A stretch of 38,961 nt of DNA from Pseudomonadota bacterium. Lineage in GTDB: Bacteria > Pseudomonadota > Gammaproteobacteria > Burkholderiales > Burkholderiaceae_C. The notes beneath the pieces are model-generated. The model was given only the letters and a program-made list of their open reading frames with translations, had not been told where the DNA came from and did not search any database. Made by a program: the position numbers and the translations under genes. Location of the stretch: contig JAFEEB010000065.1 of assembly GCA_018241325.1 (NCBI GenBank), forward strand, positions 1 to 38,961. The letters are read 5' to 3'. Position 1 is the stretch's first letter. Each line of letters begins with the position of its first letter. Shown here piece by piece: positions 16,924 through 24,104 of this stretch.

Positions 16924-18706
16924 CCAGCTCGCGCAGGCTGAGCTGGCGCCAGGTGGGGCGGCCGTGGTTGCATTGGTCCGAGCGCTCGGTGGCCTCCATC
17001 TGGCGCAGCAGGGCGTTCATTTCCTCCAGCGTCAGGTGGCGGTTGGCGCGCACCGCGCCGTGGCAGGCCATGGTGGCCAGCAACTCGTGCTGGGCGCGCT
17101 GGATGACGGTGCTGGCCTCGTGCTGCGCCAGCTCGGCCAGCACGCTGCGCGCCAGCTCCACCGCGTCGCCCGCGGCCAGGGTGGTGGGCACGGCGCGCAC
17201 GGCCAGGGTCTTGGGTGAGAAGGGCGTGACCTCCAGGCCCAGGCGCCGCAGCACGTCGGCATTGGATTCGGCGGCGGCCACTTCGGTGGGCGTGGCGGCA
17301 AAGGTGGCGGGGATCAGCAACGGTTGGCTGGTGATGCGGTTGGCGCCCAGTTGCGCCTTGAGCCGCTCGTAGACGATGCGCTCGTGCGCGGCGTGCATGT
17401 CCACCACGATCAGGCCGGCGTGGCTTTCGGCCAGGATGTAGATGCCGTGCAGCTGCGCGATGGCGCGGCCCAGGGGCCAGTCGGGCGCGGCCTGGGCTGG
17501 CGGCACCTGGGCGGGATTGGCGGATGAGGCGGGCTGCCACAGGGCCTGCAGTTCGTGTACGGCGTGGCCCTCGGTTGCTTCAAAATAAATAGCGGATTGC
17601 GCAAATGGGGCGGGCGCTGGCGCCTGATTTGGCTTGAAAAACGTGGGTTCGTCAGTCCCAGCGTCCGAAATTAGGGCAGGTTCGGCCAGCAGCGCGGCGC
17701 GCGGCGCGGCCAGGGCGTTTTCGATCGCGTGTCGCACGGCCTGGTGCACCTCGCGGCCGTCGCGAAAACGCACTTCGATCTTGGTCGGATGCACGTTCAC
17801 GTCGACGCGTGCCGGGTCGATGGCGATGTGCAGCACGTACACCGGCTGGCGCTGGCCGTGCAGCACGTCCTCATAGGCAGCGCGGGCGGCGTGAGCCACC
17901 ACCTTGTCGCGCACGTAGCGGCCGTTGACGTAGGCAAACTGCTGGTCGGCGCGGGCGCGCGCGATGTCGGGCACGCCCGCGCGGCCGGTGATGTGCACGG
18001 GGCCCAGGCGGTGGTCGATGGCCACCGAGTCGGCCAAAAAATCCTCGCCCAGCACGTCGGCCAGGCGTTGTTGCAGGCCGGCCGCGCCGGGGTGGCTGCG
18101 CCACTGCTCGACCAGCTTGCCTTCGTGCCAGATGGCAAAGCCCACGTCGGGCCGCGCCAGCGCGTGGCGGCGCACGGCCTCGATGCAGTGGGCCAGCTCG
18201 GTGGCGTCGCTCTTCAGAAATTTGCGCCGCGCCGGCACACTGAAGAACAGCTCGCGCACCTCCACGGTCGTGCCGGGGCTGCGTGCGGCGGGCCGCAACT
18301 CGCCCGTGCGGCCATCCAGCAGCCAGGCGCTGTCGGCCCCGGCGGTGCGCGAGAGCAGGGACAGCTCGGCAATCGAGTTGACCGCCGCCAACGCCTCGCC
18401 GCGAAAACCCATGGTGCCCACGGCCTCCAGCTCCTGCAGGCTGGCGATCTTGCTGGTGGCGTGGCGCTTGAGGGCGGTGGCCATCTCGTGCTGGGCGATG
18501 CCGGCGCCATCGTCTTCCACGCTGATCAGCCGCACGCCGCCAGCCAACAGACGCAGCGTGATCTGGGTGGCGCCGGCGTCCAACGCGTTGTCCAGCAGCT
18601 CGCGCACCACCGAGGCCGGGCGCTCGACCACCTCGCCGGCGGCGATCTGGCTGATCAGCTCGTCGGGGAGTTCGCGGATGGGGCGGGGGCGGGGGGCGGA
18701 CAGCAT
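16898..18706 (-). CDS. mutL: DNA mismatch repair protein MutL, endonuclease-type
   Basis: MutL links mismatch recognition by MutS to strand incision and removal. The 602-residue product has the GHKL ATPase motifs in order: [34 protein letters not shown]. The C-terminal domain carries [13 protein letters not shown] (from Asp436), ACHGA (Cys548) and CNHGRP (Cys579). These correspond to the metal-site motifs of nicking MutL proteins such as the Neisseria enzyme, with Met in place of the usual Gln of the DQHA motif. The linker region includes about 22 residues (356-377, [20 protein letters not shown]) encoded by a repeat copy. The start at 18706 is supported by TAGAAT six bases upstream, which suggests a leaderless transcript; no Shine-Dalgarno sequence is seen. 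It overlaps miaA downstream. Confidence 0.96.
   Translation of the reverse strand: MLSAPRPRPIRELPDELISQIAAGEVVERPASVVRELLDNALDAGATQITLRLLAGGVRLISVEDDGAGIAQHEMATALKRHATSKIASLQELEAVGTMGFRGEALAAVNSIAELSLLSRTAGADSAWLLDGRTGELRPAARSPGTTVEVRELFFSVPARRKFLKSDATELAHCIEAVRRHALARPDVGFAIWHEGKLVEQWRSHPGAAGLQQRLADVLGEDFLADSVAIDHRLGPVHITGRAGVPDIARARADQQFAYVNGRYVRDKVVAHAARAAYEDVLHGQRQPVYVLHIAIDPARVDVNVHPTKIEVRFRDGREVHQAVRHAIENALAAPRAALLAEPALISDAGTDEPTFFKPNQAPAPAPFAQSAIYFEATEGHAVHELQALWQPASSANPAQVPPAQAAPDWPLGRAIAQLHGIYILAESHAGLIVVDMHAAHERIVYERLKAQLGANRITSQPLLIPATFAATPTEVAAAESNADVLRRLGLEVTPFSPKTLAVRAVPTTLAAGDAVELARSVLAELAQHEASTVIQRAQHELLATMACHGAVRANRHLTLEEMNALLRQMEATERSDQCNHGRPTWRQLSLRELDGLFLRGR
17575..17641 (+). 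repeat. Comamonadaceae-type palindromic repeat, copy inside mutL
   Basis: Plus-strand reading begins TTGCTTCAAAATAAATAGC, followed by GGATTGCGC, a 5-base spacer, GGGCGGGCGCTGG and a CTGATTTGGCTTGAAAAA tail. It matches the copy before xerD in order and spacing of the blocks. Here it lies antisense to mutL, stays in frame and encodes part of the flexible linker between the ATPase and C-terminal domains. Its base composition is visibly more AT-rich than the surrounding gene. Confidence 0.75.
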
Positions 18707-18733
18707 CCCGGCATTCTAAAAAGCCTTGCCGGA
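18707..18733 (-). promoter_or_regulatory. mutL promoter -10 and inverted repeat
   Basis: On the minus strand TAGAAT (18718-18713) ends six bases before the mutL ATG, the spacing typical of leaderless transcripts. The same stretch is enclosed by an inverted repeat, CCGGCA (18708-18713 plus strand) with TGCCGG (18727-18732). No good -35 hexamer is visible. Confidence 0.45.
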
Positions 18734-18749
18734 GGTACCGTCTTCGGGT

Positions 18750-20336
18750 TCAGTCATGCCCCAGTTGACGCCGTGGCAAGTCGCCCTGGACGACCGCCCA
18801 GGCGTCCTCGACCCAGTCACACAATACGCGTCGCGTCTCGCGTGGATCGATGATATCAAGCACGCCAAATTTTTCCGCCGTGCGAAACGGTGAGGTCACG
18901 CCCAAGTAGTGTGCCTCCAGCTCGGCGCGCTTGGCGGCGGGGTCGCTCGCCGTTTCAATCTCCGCCCTGTGGGCGGCCATCACGCCGCCCTCGATCGGGA
19001 TCGAGCCCCAGCGTGCCGATGGCCAAGCGAAGCGGTGGTTGAGGCGATTTCCCCCCTTGGGCCCGTGCAGCGCTCCGGCCATGCCGAAGCAGCGTCGGAT
19101 CAAGATGGACACCCAGGGTGATCGGCAGGCAGCCAGCGCCTCGCCCACGCGCACGGCGCCCAGCAAGGTGCCACTCAGCTCGGCCTCCAGCCCTGTCGCG
19201 TTGCCGGGCTGGTCGACAAAATTGACCACCGGCAAGCCGAACTGGCTGCAGAGGCGGGTGTGGCGCTCCATCTTCCAGGCGGCGGCCAGTGTCATGGCTC
19301 CGCCCTGGACCTTGGGGTCATTGGCCAGGACTCCAATCGGCACGCCGTTCAGGCGCCCCAGCAACGTCAGGATGGAGCCGCCCTGCCAGCGTCCGATTTC
19401 AAACAGGCTGTTGCGATCGAAGACGCTCGCGAGCAGCTTGCGCGGATCGTAGATCTTGCGGCGATCGCGCGGGATCGCATCCTTGAGCCAATCGTCTGCA
19501 CGATTCGGGTCGTCGTCACAGGCCACAATCGGCGCCAGCTCGTGCACGCTGCGCGGCAAGTAGGAAAGAAAGCGCCGAACCTGGGCCAGCGCATCGGTCT
19601 CGTCTTCAGCCTCGTTGTGCACGAGCGCGCTCTTGCGCTGGGCCTGCCAGCCTCCCAGCGCGTTCTTGTCCACCTCCACGCCATAGGCCTGACGAACCAC
19701 GTGCGGTCCGGCTGCCATCACCTGCGCCTGCTCGCGCACCAACACGGAAAAATGCGAGGACAAAACCTTGATCGCCCCCTGGCCAACGCAGGCGCCCAAG
19801 GCCACACCGACGACCGGAACGGTCTGCAACAGCTCCTGCGTGGGCCAGGTTGTGTATTCGGGTATCTTGGTGCCGCCGATCTGCATCAACAGCTTCACGC
19901 TGCCACCGGCCGAGTCGACTAGACGCACCAAGGGCATACGCAGTTGGTAGGCGAGACGTTCGATGTAGATCCATTTATCGGCGATGGTGCCCTCGGAACT
20001 GCCGGCCTTGATGGTGAAATCGTCGACGTGCAGCGCCACCTTGCGCCCGTCGACGCGCGCGGTGCCGATGATGGCGTTGGTGGGGTCTGTGCGTAGATAG
20101 CGACCGTCGGCGTCGTACTGGCTCTTGCCGGCCAGCGTTCCCATCTCTTGAAAGCTGCCCTCGTCGGCGAGAGCGGCGATGCGCTCGCGGGCGTTCATGC
20201 GGCCACTGGCCCTGAAGCGCTCCAATGCGTCGGGCCCACCCATGGCCAGTGCGCTGGCGCGGCGCTGCTGCAGCTCGGTCAACTCGCTGACCCACTCGCC
20301 GTTGGGCGCCAACGGGCAGTCGTGGCGCACGGTCAT
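18750..20336 (-). CDS. Acyl-CoA carboxylase carboxyltransferase subunit (PccB/MccB-like, divergent)
   Basis: This is a crotonase-fold carboxyltransferase of the biotin-dependent acyl-CoA carboxylase/decarboxylase family, 528 residues. The N-terminal half reads GRMNARERIAALADEGSFQEMG, then DFTIKAGSSEGTIADKWIYIERLA and DSAGGSVKLL, which corresponds to the first oxyanion loop. The expected second loop is GACVGQGAI (181-189), where relatives usually show AGGA, so one glycine is replaced by glutamine. The C-terminal half has ILTLLGRLNGVPIGVLANDP, the usual CoA/biotin-side block, and GNATGLEAELSGTLLGA. The ATG at 20336 overlaps the stop of the upstream receptor gene as ATGA, which fixes the start. 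The partner mini-BCCP is encoded divergently at 21484. No biotin carboxylase gene is present in the window. The acyl substrate and reaction direction are unknown. Confidence 0.85.
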   Translation of the reverse strand: MTVRHDCPLAPNGEWVSELTELQQRRASALAMGGPDALERFRASGRMNARERIAALADEGSFQEMGTLAGKSQYDADGRYLRTDPTNAIIGTARVDGRKVALHVDDFTIKAGSSEGTIADKWIYIERLAYQLRMPLVRLVDSAGGSVKLLMQIGGTKIPEYTTWPTQELLQTVPVVGVALGACVGQGAIKVLSSHFSVLVREQAQVMAAGPHVVRQAYGVEVDKNALGGWQAQRKSALVHNEAEDETDALAQVRRFLSYLPRSVHELAPIVACDDDPNRADDWLKDAIPRDRRKIYDPRKLLASVFDRNSLFEIGRWQGGSILTLLGRLNGVPIGVLANDPKVQGGAMTLAAAWKMERHTRLCSQFGLPVVNFVDQPGNATGLEAELSGTLLGAVRVGEALAACRSPWVSILIRRCFGMAGALHGPKGGNRLNHRFAWPSARWGSIPIEGGVMAAHRAEIETASDPAAKRAELEAHYLGVTSPFRTAEKFGVLDIIDPRETRRVLCDWVEDAWAVVQGDLPRRQLGHD

Positions 20337-21319
20337 CGCACGCCTTTCAGGCCCAGGCTGGTGGCCAGTGTTGTGGCGGACTGCCACTCGGACATCAAGT
20401 AGCGGTGTGATTCGACATAGCCGCGAAAGATTGGCTTGTTGCCCGACTGCTCGACCATGATTTGCCAGTTCTTGTCCTGTGAGACACGACGCAGCGCTTC
20501 TTCCCAATAGCGGATTTGTTCGGCATTCACGCCCGGTGGCAGCATTACGCCGTTGTAGCTGATGTAGTCGGCGGCCACGCCCTGCTCGCGCCAGGTCTTG
20601 ATGCCGGCGAGGGCGCCGGTTCCCGGTTCGGCGGCAGCGCTGGCCAGTACCCGGAGCTTGCCCGCCACCACCTGCGGCAGGATGACCGGTGCGGTCGCCG
20701 AGACCACGTCCACATGCCCGCCAATCAGCGCCGTCACGGACTCGCCGGAGGAGCGAAAGGGTGCGATGGTGAGCTTGTCGATGGCGACGCCCGCGACCTT
20801 TAGCGGTTTGGCGATGGCCATGTGCGTGTTCTGGCCCAAGGCCGGGGCTACGGCGATGCGGATTTGGCTGGGGTCGGCCTTGAGCGCAGCAACCAAGTCG
20901 GCGCCGCTTTTGAGAGATGAATCAGCGCGTACGGCCACCAGAGAAGTCTCTTCCACCATCATCGCTACGGGGGTGAAATCGCGCGGATCAGCCTTGATCA
21001 GACCCGTGACGGCGCCGGCGATGGCGCCGGTGTGGAACGTGCCCAGATCATGCGCGTTACCGGCGTTGCTTTTTAGCTGTTGCAAGGCCAGCGCGCCGCC
21101 GGCCCCCACCCTGTTTTCGACCACGATCACCTGGTTGTGGGTCAGTTTGAGCTGCTCTAGCGTGTTCTTGATGCCGCGGGCGTACAGATCAACCGTGCCT
21201 CCGGGTGCTACGCCGACGATGTAGGTGATGCGCTCAGTAGGGGCCCATGGGGTCTGCGCCGTTGCGGTGCCGGCACTCCAGAACGCCAGAGCCGTGGCGG
21301 CGAGTGTGAAAAGTCTCAT
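20333..21319 (-). CDS. Bug/TctC-type tripartite tricarboxylate transporter receptor
   Basis: This is a periplasmic substrate-binding protein of the Bug family, which captures carboxylates for TctAB-type transporters or acts as a sensor. The 328-residue product has a signal peptide (cleavage near GTATAQ), the loop GVAPGGTVDLYARGI, ENRVGAGGALALQQL, the central PFRSSGESVTALIGGHVDVVSA and the C-terminal GVNAEQIRYWEEALRR. It is the first gene of a two-gene unit with the carboxyltransferase (ATGA overlap), so the ligand is plausibly the acid that is then CoA-activated by the divergent ligase. No TctA/TctB genes lie nearby. Confidence 0.9.
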   Translation of the reverse strand: MRLFTLAATALAFWSAGTATAQTPWAPTERITYIVGVAPGGTVDLYARGIKNTLEQLKLTHNQVIVVENRVGAGGALALQQLKSNAGNAHDLGTFHTGAIAGAVTGLIKADPRDFTPVAMMVEETSLVAVRADSSLKSGADLVAALKADPSQIRIAVAPALGQNTHMAIAKPLKVAGVAIDKLTIAPFRSSGESVTALIGGHVDVVSATAPVILPQVVAGKLRVLASAAAEPGTGALAGIKTWREQGVAADYISYNGVMLPPGVNAEQIRYWEEALRRVSQDKNWQIMVEQSGNKPIFRGYVESHRYLMSEWQSATTLATSLGLKGVR

Positions 21320-21402
21320 GGGATCTCCTTTCGGGAATGGGGGTGCGTGACGCAGGCATCGACCAACAAGGTCGAGAAAGCGCCCCTGGTTGTGAATGTC
21401 AA

Positions 21403-21431
21403 ATTGAATCAGGCCAAAATAAGATTGTCAA
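21403..21431 (-). promoter_or_regulatory. Putative promoter of the Bug receptor-carboxyltransferase unit
   Basis: On the minus strand a perfect TTGACA (21431-21426) is followed after 17 bases by TTCAAT (21408-21403), a moderate -10. The -35 hexamer lies inside the GATTGTCAACAATC palindrome, so a bound regulator would occlude it. Confidence 0.5.
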
Positions 21432-21436
21432 CAATC
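21423..21436. promoter_or_regulatory. Operator palindrome in the divergent promoter region, likely GntR site 1
   Basis: GATTGT-CA-ACAATC is a palindrome with perfect 6-base arms. A second copy differing at one position (GTTTGTCAACAATC on the minus strand) lies at 24016-24029, just upstream of the gntR gene. FCD-type GntR regulators commonly bind TTGT-N2-ACAA-like palindromes. It overlaps the -35 elements of both divergent promoters, which suits repression. A related TTGTATAAAA lies at 21443-21452. Confidence 0.72.
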
Positions 21437-21453
21437 ATAGTGTTGTATAAAAT
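21425..21453 (+). promoter_or_regulatory. Promoter of the mini-BCCP/acyl-CoA ligase unit
   Basis: TTGTCA at 21425-21430 (five of six to consensus) and TAAAAT at 21448-21453 (five of six) are separated by 17 bases. The predicted transcript start is near 21460, so the ATG at 21457 cannot serve. The AAGGAG at 21473-21478 and ATG at 21484 are used instead. Confidence 0.65.
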
Positions 21454-21483
21454 TCTATGTACGGAATCAATCAAGGAGTTCAC

Positions 21484-21699
21484 ATGGCGCAAACCCTGCA
21501 ATCTGAAGTAACCGGAACGGTCTGGAAATTGGAGGTCATCGAGGGCCAGGAGGTGACAGCCGAGCAAACCTTGATCGTCATGGAAAGCATGAAGATGGAA
21601 ATTCCCGTGATCGCTCCCAGGGCCGGGCGTGTACTGCAGCTGTTGGTGGGCGAGGGCGAAGCTGTGGCCGAAGGCCAGGGTGTGGTGGTGCTGGGGTGA
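21484..21699 (+). CDS. Small biotin carboxyl carrier protein (biotinyl domain only)
   Basis: This 71-residue protein is a stand-alone biotinyl domain. It has TGTVWKLEVIEGQEV, the biotinylation motif VMESMKMEIP (Lys37), and APRAGRVLQLLVGEGEAV with paired Gly turns. It lacks the N-terminal extension of AccB. Its role is to shuttle the carboxyl group for the carboxyltransferase encoded divergently. The ATG at 21484 has AAGGAG five bases upstream; an ATG at 21457 lies at or before the predicted transcription start. Its stop overlaps the GTG start of the ligase gene as GTGA, so translation is coupled. Confidence 0.9.
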   Translation: MAQTLQSEVTGTVWKLEVIEGQEVTAEQTLIVMESMKMEIPVIAPRAGRVLQLLVGEGEAVAEGQGVVVLG

Positions 21700-23261
21700 T
21701 TGCCGGGCAATTGATTACCTGGGCCGCGCATCAGTATGGCGAGCGTCCGTCCCTGGTTCTACAAGACCGCAGCTACAGCCACATCGAGATGGAGCAGCGC
21801 AGCAACCGCTTGGCTCACGCGTTGCTTGCCCTGGGACTCAAGCCCGGCGAGCGCGTGGCGGTACTGCTGGAAAACTCGGTCGAAAGTCTGGACAGCCTGT
21901 TTGGAGTCGAGAAGGCGGCGTTGACCTATGTGGCGCTCAATGCGCGCCACACGCTGGCGGAACACCGGGACATCTTGGCCGATGCCCAGGCCAGCGCGGT
22001 GATCGTGGGGCCGCAGTTTGCCGAATTGACGGCCGCTTTTGCAACCGATGCCAAATTGGGTCGTGGTGGGCTGCGGCGCGTTTTGAGCTTCGGCGTTTCA
22101 GGTAGTGGCGTGCTTGATCTGGCGCAGGCCTGTGCGCAGGCGTCGCCGATGCCGCCCTGTCTGGAAGTGCGGCCTGAACACTACCTGCGCATCGCCTACA
22201 CCAGTGGCACCACTGGCCAGCCGAAAGGGGTGGCCTACTCGCACCAACGCGTGCATGAACGTCTGGTCAATCACTTTCTGGCCATGGAGTACGGTCTGTC
22301 GGTGGACGACGCCATGCTGCACGTGGGCCCGCTCACGCATGCAGCAGGGGTGTATTTGTTTCCGTGTTTCCTGCGCGGCGCGCGCAACGTGATCCTTGAA
22401 CGCTTCGATCCGCTGTCGGTGCTGGCTGCCATAGAACGCGAGCGCGTTACGCACCTGATGCTGGTGCCCACCATGATGAGTCGCCTGGTGGAAGCCCTGG
22501 AAGATGGCGCGCGTGCGGACTGTTCCTCGCTCAAGCGCATCCACTATGGCACGGCGCCCACGCCAGTGACCCTGATTCGGCGCGCGCAAGCCGTGTTTGG
22601 GCCGATCCTGCGTCAGCAATACGGCATGACGGAGGCGGTGCAGCCCTTGACGGTGCTTTATCCGCACGAGCATGTGGGTGATAGTGTGGATGGCGCGGAC
22701 GATTCGATTGGTTCCTGCGGGCGGGTCACCGCCAACGTGCGCATCGTGCTGCGCGATGCCCAAGGTCAGGAGGTAGCACATGGTGAGGTGGGCGAAGTAA
22801 CCATCGCCCACGAGGGGGTGGGCAAGGTCGAGTTCTGGCGTCGGCCAGACTTGTTGGCGGCCAGTGTTCGTAACGGGTGGTACTACAGCGGCGACCTGGG
22901 ACGGTTCGATCGACACGGATATCTGCACATCGTCGGACGCAACAAGGACATGATCATCAGCGGGGGCTTCAACGTATACGCCCGCGAGGTGGAGGACGCA
23001 TTGCTGACGCACCCGTCGGTGTTGGAGGCTTCGGTGATCGGCTTGCCCGATCCGCAATGGGGCGAGGTGGTGGCGGCGGTGGTAGTGCCGCGCGAGGGTG
23101 AAGCCATTGATGCGACGCAACTGCAGGCCCATTGCGCCGATCGCATCGCGGGCTACAAGAAGCCGCGGCGCGTGGTTTTTTCCAAGGCCTTGCCGCGCAA
23201 CCTGGCTGGCAAAGTGGTCAAGGCGGAATTGGCGGCTTTGTTTGTGGACGGCGCGGGCTGA
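21696..23261 (+). CDS. Acyl-CoA ligase (AMP-binding, fatty-acyl/aryl-CoA synthetase family)
   Basis: This is an ANL-superfamily enzyme that activates a carboxylic acid to its CoA thioester via an acyl-adenylate. The 521-residue product has the P-loop YTSGTTGQPKG (168-178), YGTAPTP, the QQYGMTEA motif (A5), YYSGDLGRFD (A7), GRNKDMIISGGFNVY (A8) and the C-terminal catalytic lysine in NLAGKVVKAEL (Lys506). It starts with GTG at 21696, overlapping the BCCP stop; no nearby ATG is in frame. The gene is convergent with gntR. Together with the Bug receptor and the carboxyltransferase it suggests import, activation and (de)carboxylation of an organic acid. The substrate cannot be told from the sequence; medium-chain, branched or aromatic acids are all possible. 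Confidence 0.92.
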   Translation: MIAGQLITWAAHQYGERPSLVLQDRSYSHIEMEQRSNRLAHALLALGLKPGERVAVLLENSVESLDSLFGVEKAALTYVALNARHTLAEHRDILADAQASAVIVGPQFAELTAAFATDAKLGRGGLRRVLSFGVSGSGVLDLAQACAQASPMPPCLEVRPEHYLRIAYTSGTTGQPKGVAYSHQRVHERLVNHFLAMEYGLSVDDAMLHVGPLTHAAGVYLFPCFLRGARNVILERFDPLSVLAAIERERVTHLMLVPTMMSRLVEALEDGARADCSSLKRIHYGTAPTPVTLIRRAQAVFGPILRQQYGMTEAVQPLTVLYPHEHVGDSVDGADDSIGSCGRVTANVRIVLRDAQGQEVAHGEVGEVTIAHEGVGKVEFWRRPDLLAASVRNGWYYSGDLGRFDRHGYLHIVGRNKDMIISGGFNVYAREVEDALLTHPSVLEASVIGLPDPQWGEVVAAVVVPREGEAIDATQLQAHCADRIAGYKKPRRVVFSKALPRNLAGKVVKAELAALFVDGAG

Positions 23262-23264
23262 ATT

Positions 23265-23999
23265 TCACGCGCTCTCGCCCAGCAGCCGCGCTGCCTCCTC
23301 GGCCGACTCCTCGCTGCGTTGACGCGCCAGTTGCATCATGGCGTCGGCATCCCAGTGCTCCATGGCCTTGGTTGCCAGTTTCCACAGATGCAGTGAGCGC
23401 CGTCGCCGCTCCAATGACGCCAATCCGAGTTTGCTGTAGCGCAGGCTTTGCAGCGACAGTGCGGCGATCATTCGGCTGAGACGCTCGTTGCCGGAAAAGC
23501 GCGTGCAAATCAGAATCAGGCGGTAGGTTAGTTCGGCATATGTATCGCCGCCCGCCGGGTCATCGGCCAGAGTTTGCAGACGCTGCACCCCGGCGCGCAT
23601 CACGGCCAGCAGTTCGGGCGGACGTTCCTGCATGACTTTGCGTACGGCGATGTCAAACAGTCCCGAGCGAATCTCGAACACCTCGCGCAACTCGGTGGGC
23701 GAGAGCTGCGTGACGATGGCACCGCGCCGCGGCAACACTTGAACGAGGCCCTCCCGCTCCAAAATTCGGATTGCTTCGCGCACCGGGCCACGGCTAAGCT
23801 TGAATTCATCGGCCAGCTCTTGCTCGCCGATGCGCGAACCTGGCGCCAGCGCTCCCGCCACGACGCGGTTGCCCACTTTGGCGGCGACCTGCTCGGGAAC
23901 CGACAACGTGGGGCCCGCCGAGTCGGCGAACAGCCGCAATTCAATCGCCTTCTCCCAGTGCGCAAAGATGGCCTGGTCCGATGCGGTGACTTTGGACAC
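23265..23999 (-). CDS. GntR-family transcriptional regulator, FCD/FadR subfamily
   Basis: This is a 244-residue DNA-binding repressor/activator. The winged helix-turn-helix at about residues 33-95 reads VAAKVGNRVVAGALAPGSRIGEQELADEFKLS in consecutive parts, then RGPVREAIRILEREGLVQV and RRGAIV. It is followed by an all-helical FCD effector domain (ELREVFEIRSGLFDIAVRKV onwards). The GTG at 23999 is the only suitable start and has no visible Shine-Dalgarno sequence. Its stop is three bases from that of the convergent ligase. A palindrome just upstream matches the one in the ligase/receptor divergent promoter, so it probably represses both itself and the island, with an acyl-CoA or the imported acid as inducer (inference). 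Confidence 0.92.
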   Translation of the reverse strand: MSKVTASDQAIFAHWEKAIELRLFADSAGPTLSVPEQVAAKVGNRVVAGALAPGSRIGEQELADEFKLSRGPVREAIRILEREGLVQVLPRRGAIVTQLSPTELREVFEIRSGLFDIAVRKVMQERPPELLAVMRAGVQRLQTLADDPAGGDTYAELTYRLILICTRFSGNERLSRMIAALSLQSLRYSKLGLASLERRRRSLHLWKLATKAMEHWDADAMMQLARQRSEESAEEAARLLGESA

Positions 24000-24015
24000 G
24001 GTGCGTTGATGTGAA

Positions 24016-24029
24016 GATTGTTGACAAAC
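24016..24029. promoter_or_regulatory. Operator palindrome upstream of gntR, likely GntR site 2
   Basis: GATTGTTGACAAAC on the plus strand (GTTTGTCAACAATC on the minus strand) differs at one of 14 positions from the palindrome at 21423-21436. It lies 17 bases upstream of the gntR GTG and just downstream of a TATACT -10-like hexamer (minus strand, 24045-24040), so it would cover the transcription start. This suits autorepression. Confidence 0.68.
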
Positions 24030-24091
24030 GATATTCAGCAGTATAGGGCTGATGCTGCATCACGGGATAGGGGCGCCTGATAGCCGGCATC

Positions 24092-24097
24092 GATAAT
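24092..24097 (+). promoter_or_regulatory. -10-like hexamer directly before dedA
   Basis: GATAAT at 24092-24097 ends seven bases before the ATG at 24105, the spacing seen in leaderless transcripts; no Shine-Dalgarno sequence is visible. A clear -35 is missing. Alternatively the perfect TTGACA at 24021-24026 inside the GntR site may contribute to an upstream promoter. Confidence 0.35.
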
Positions 24098-24104
24098 CAC
24101 CCCC

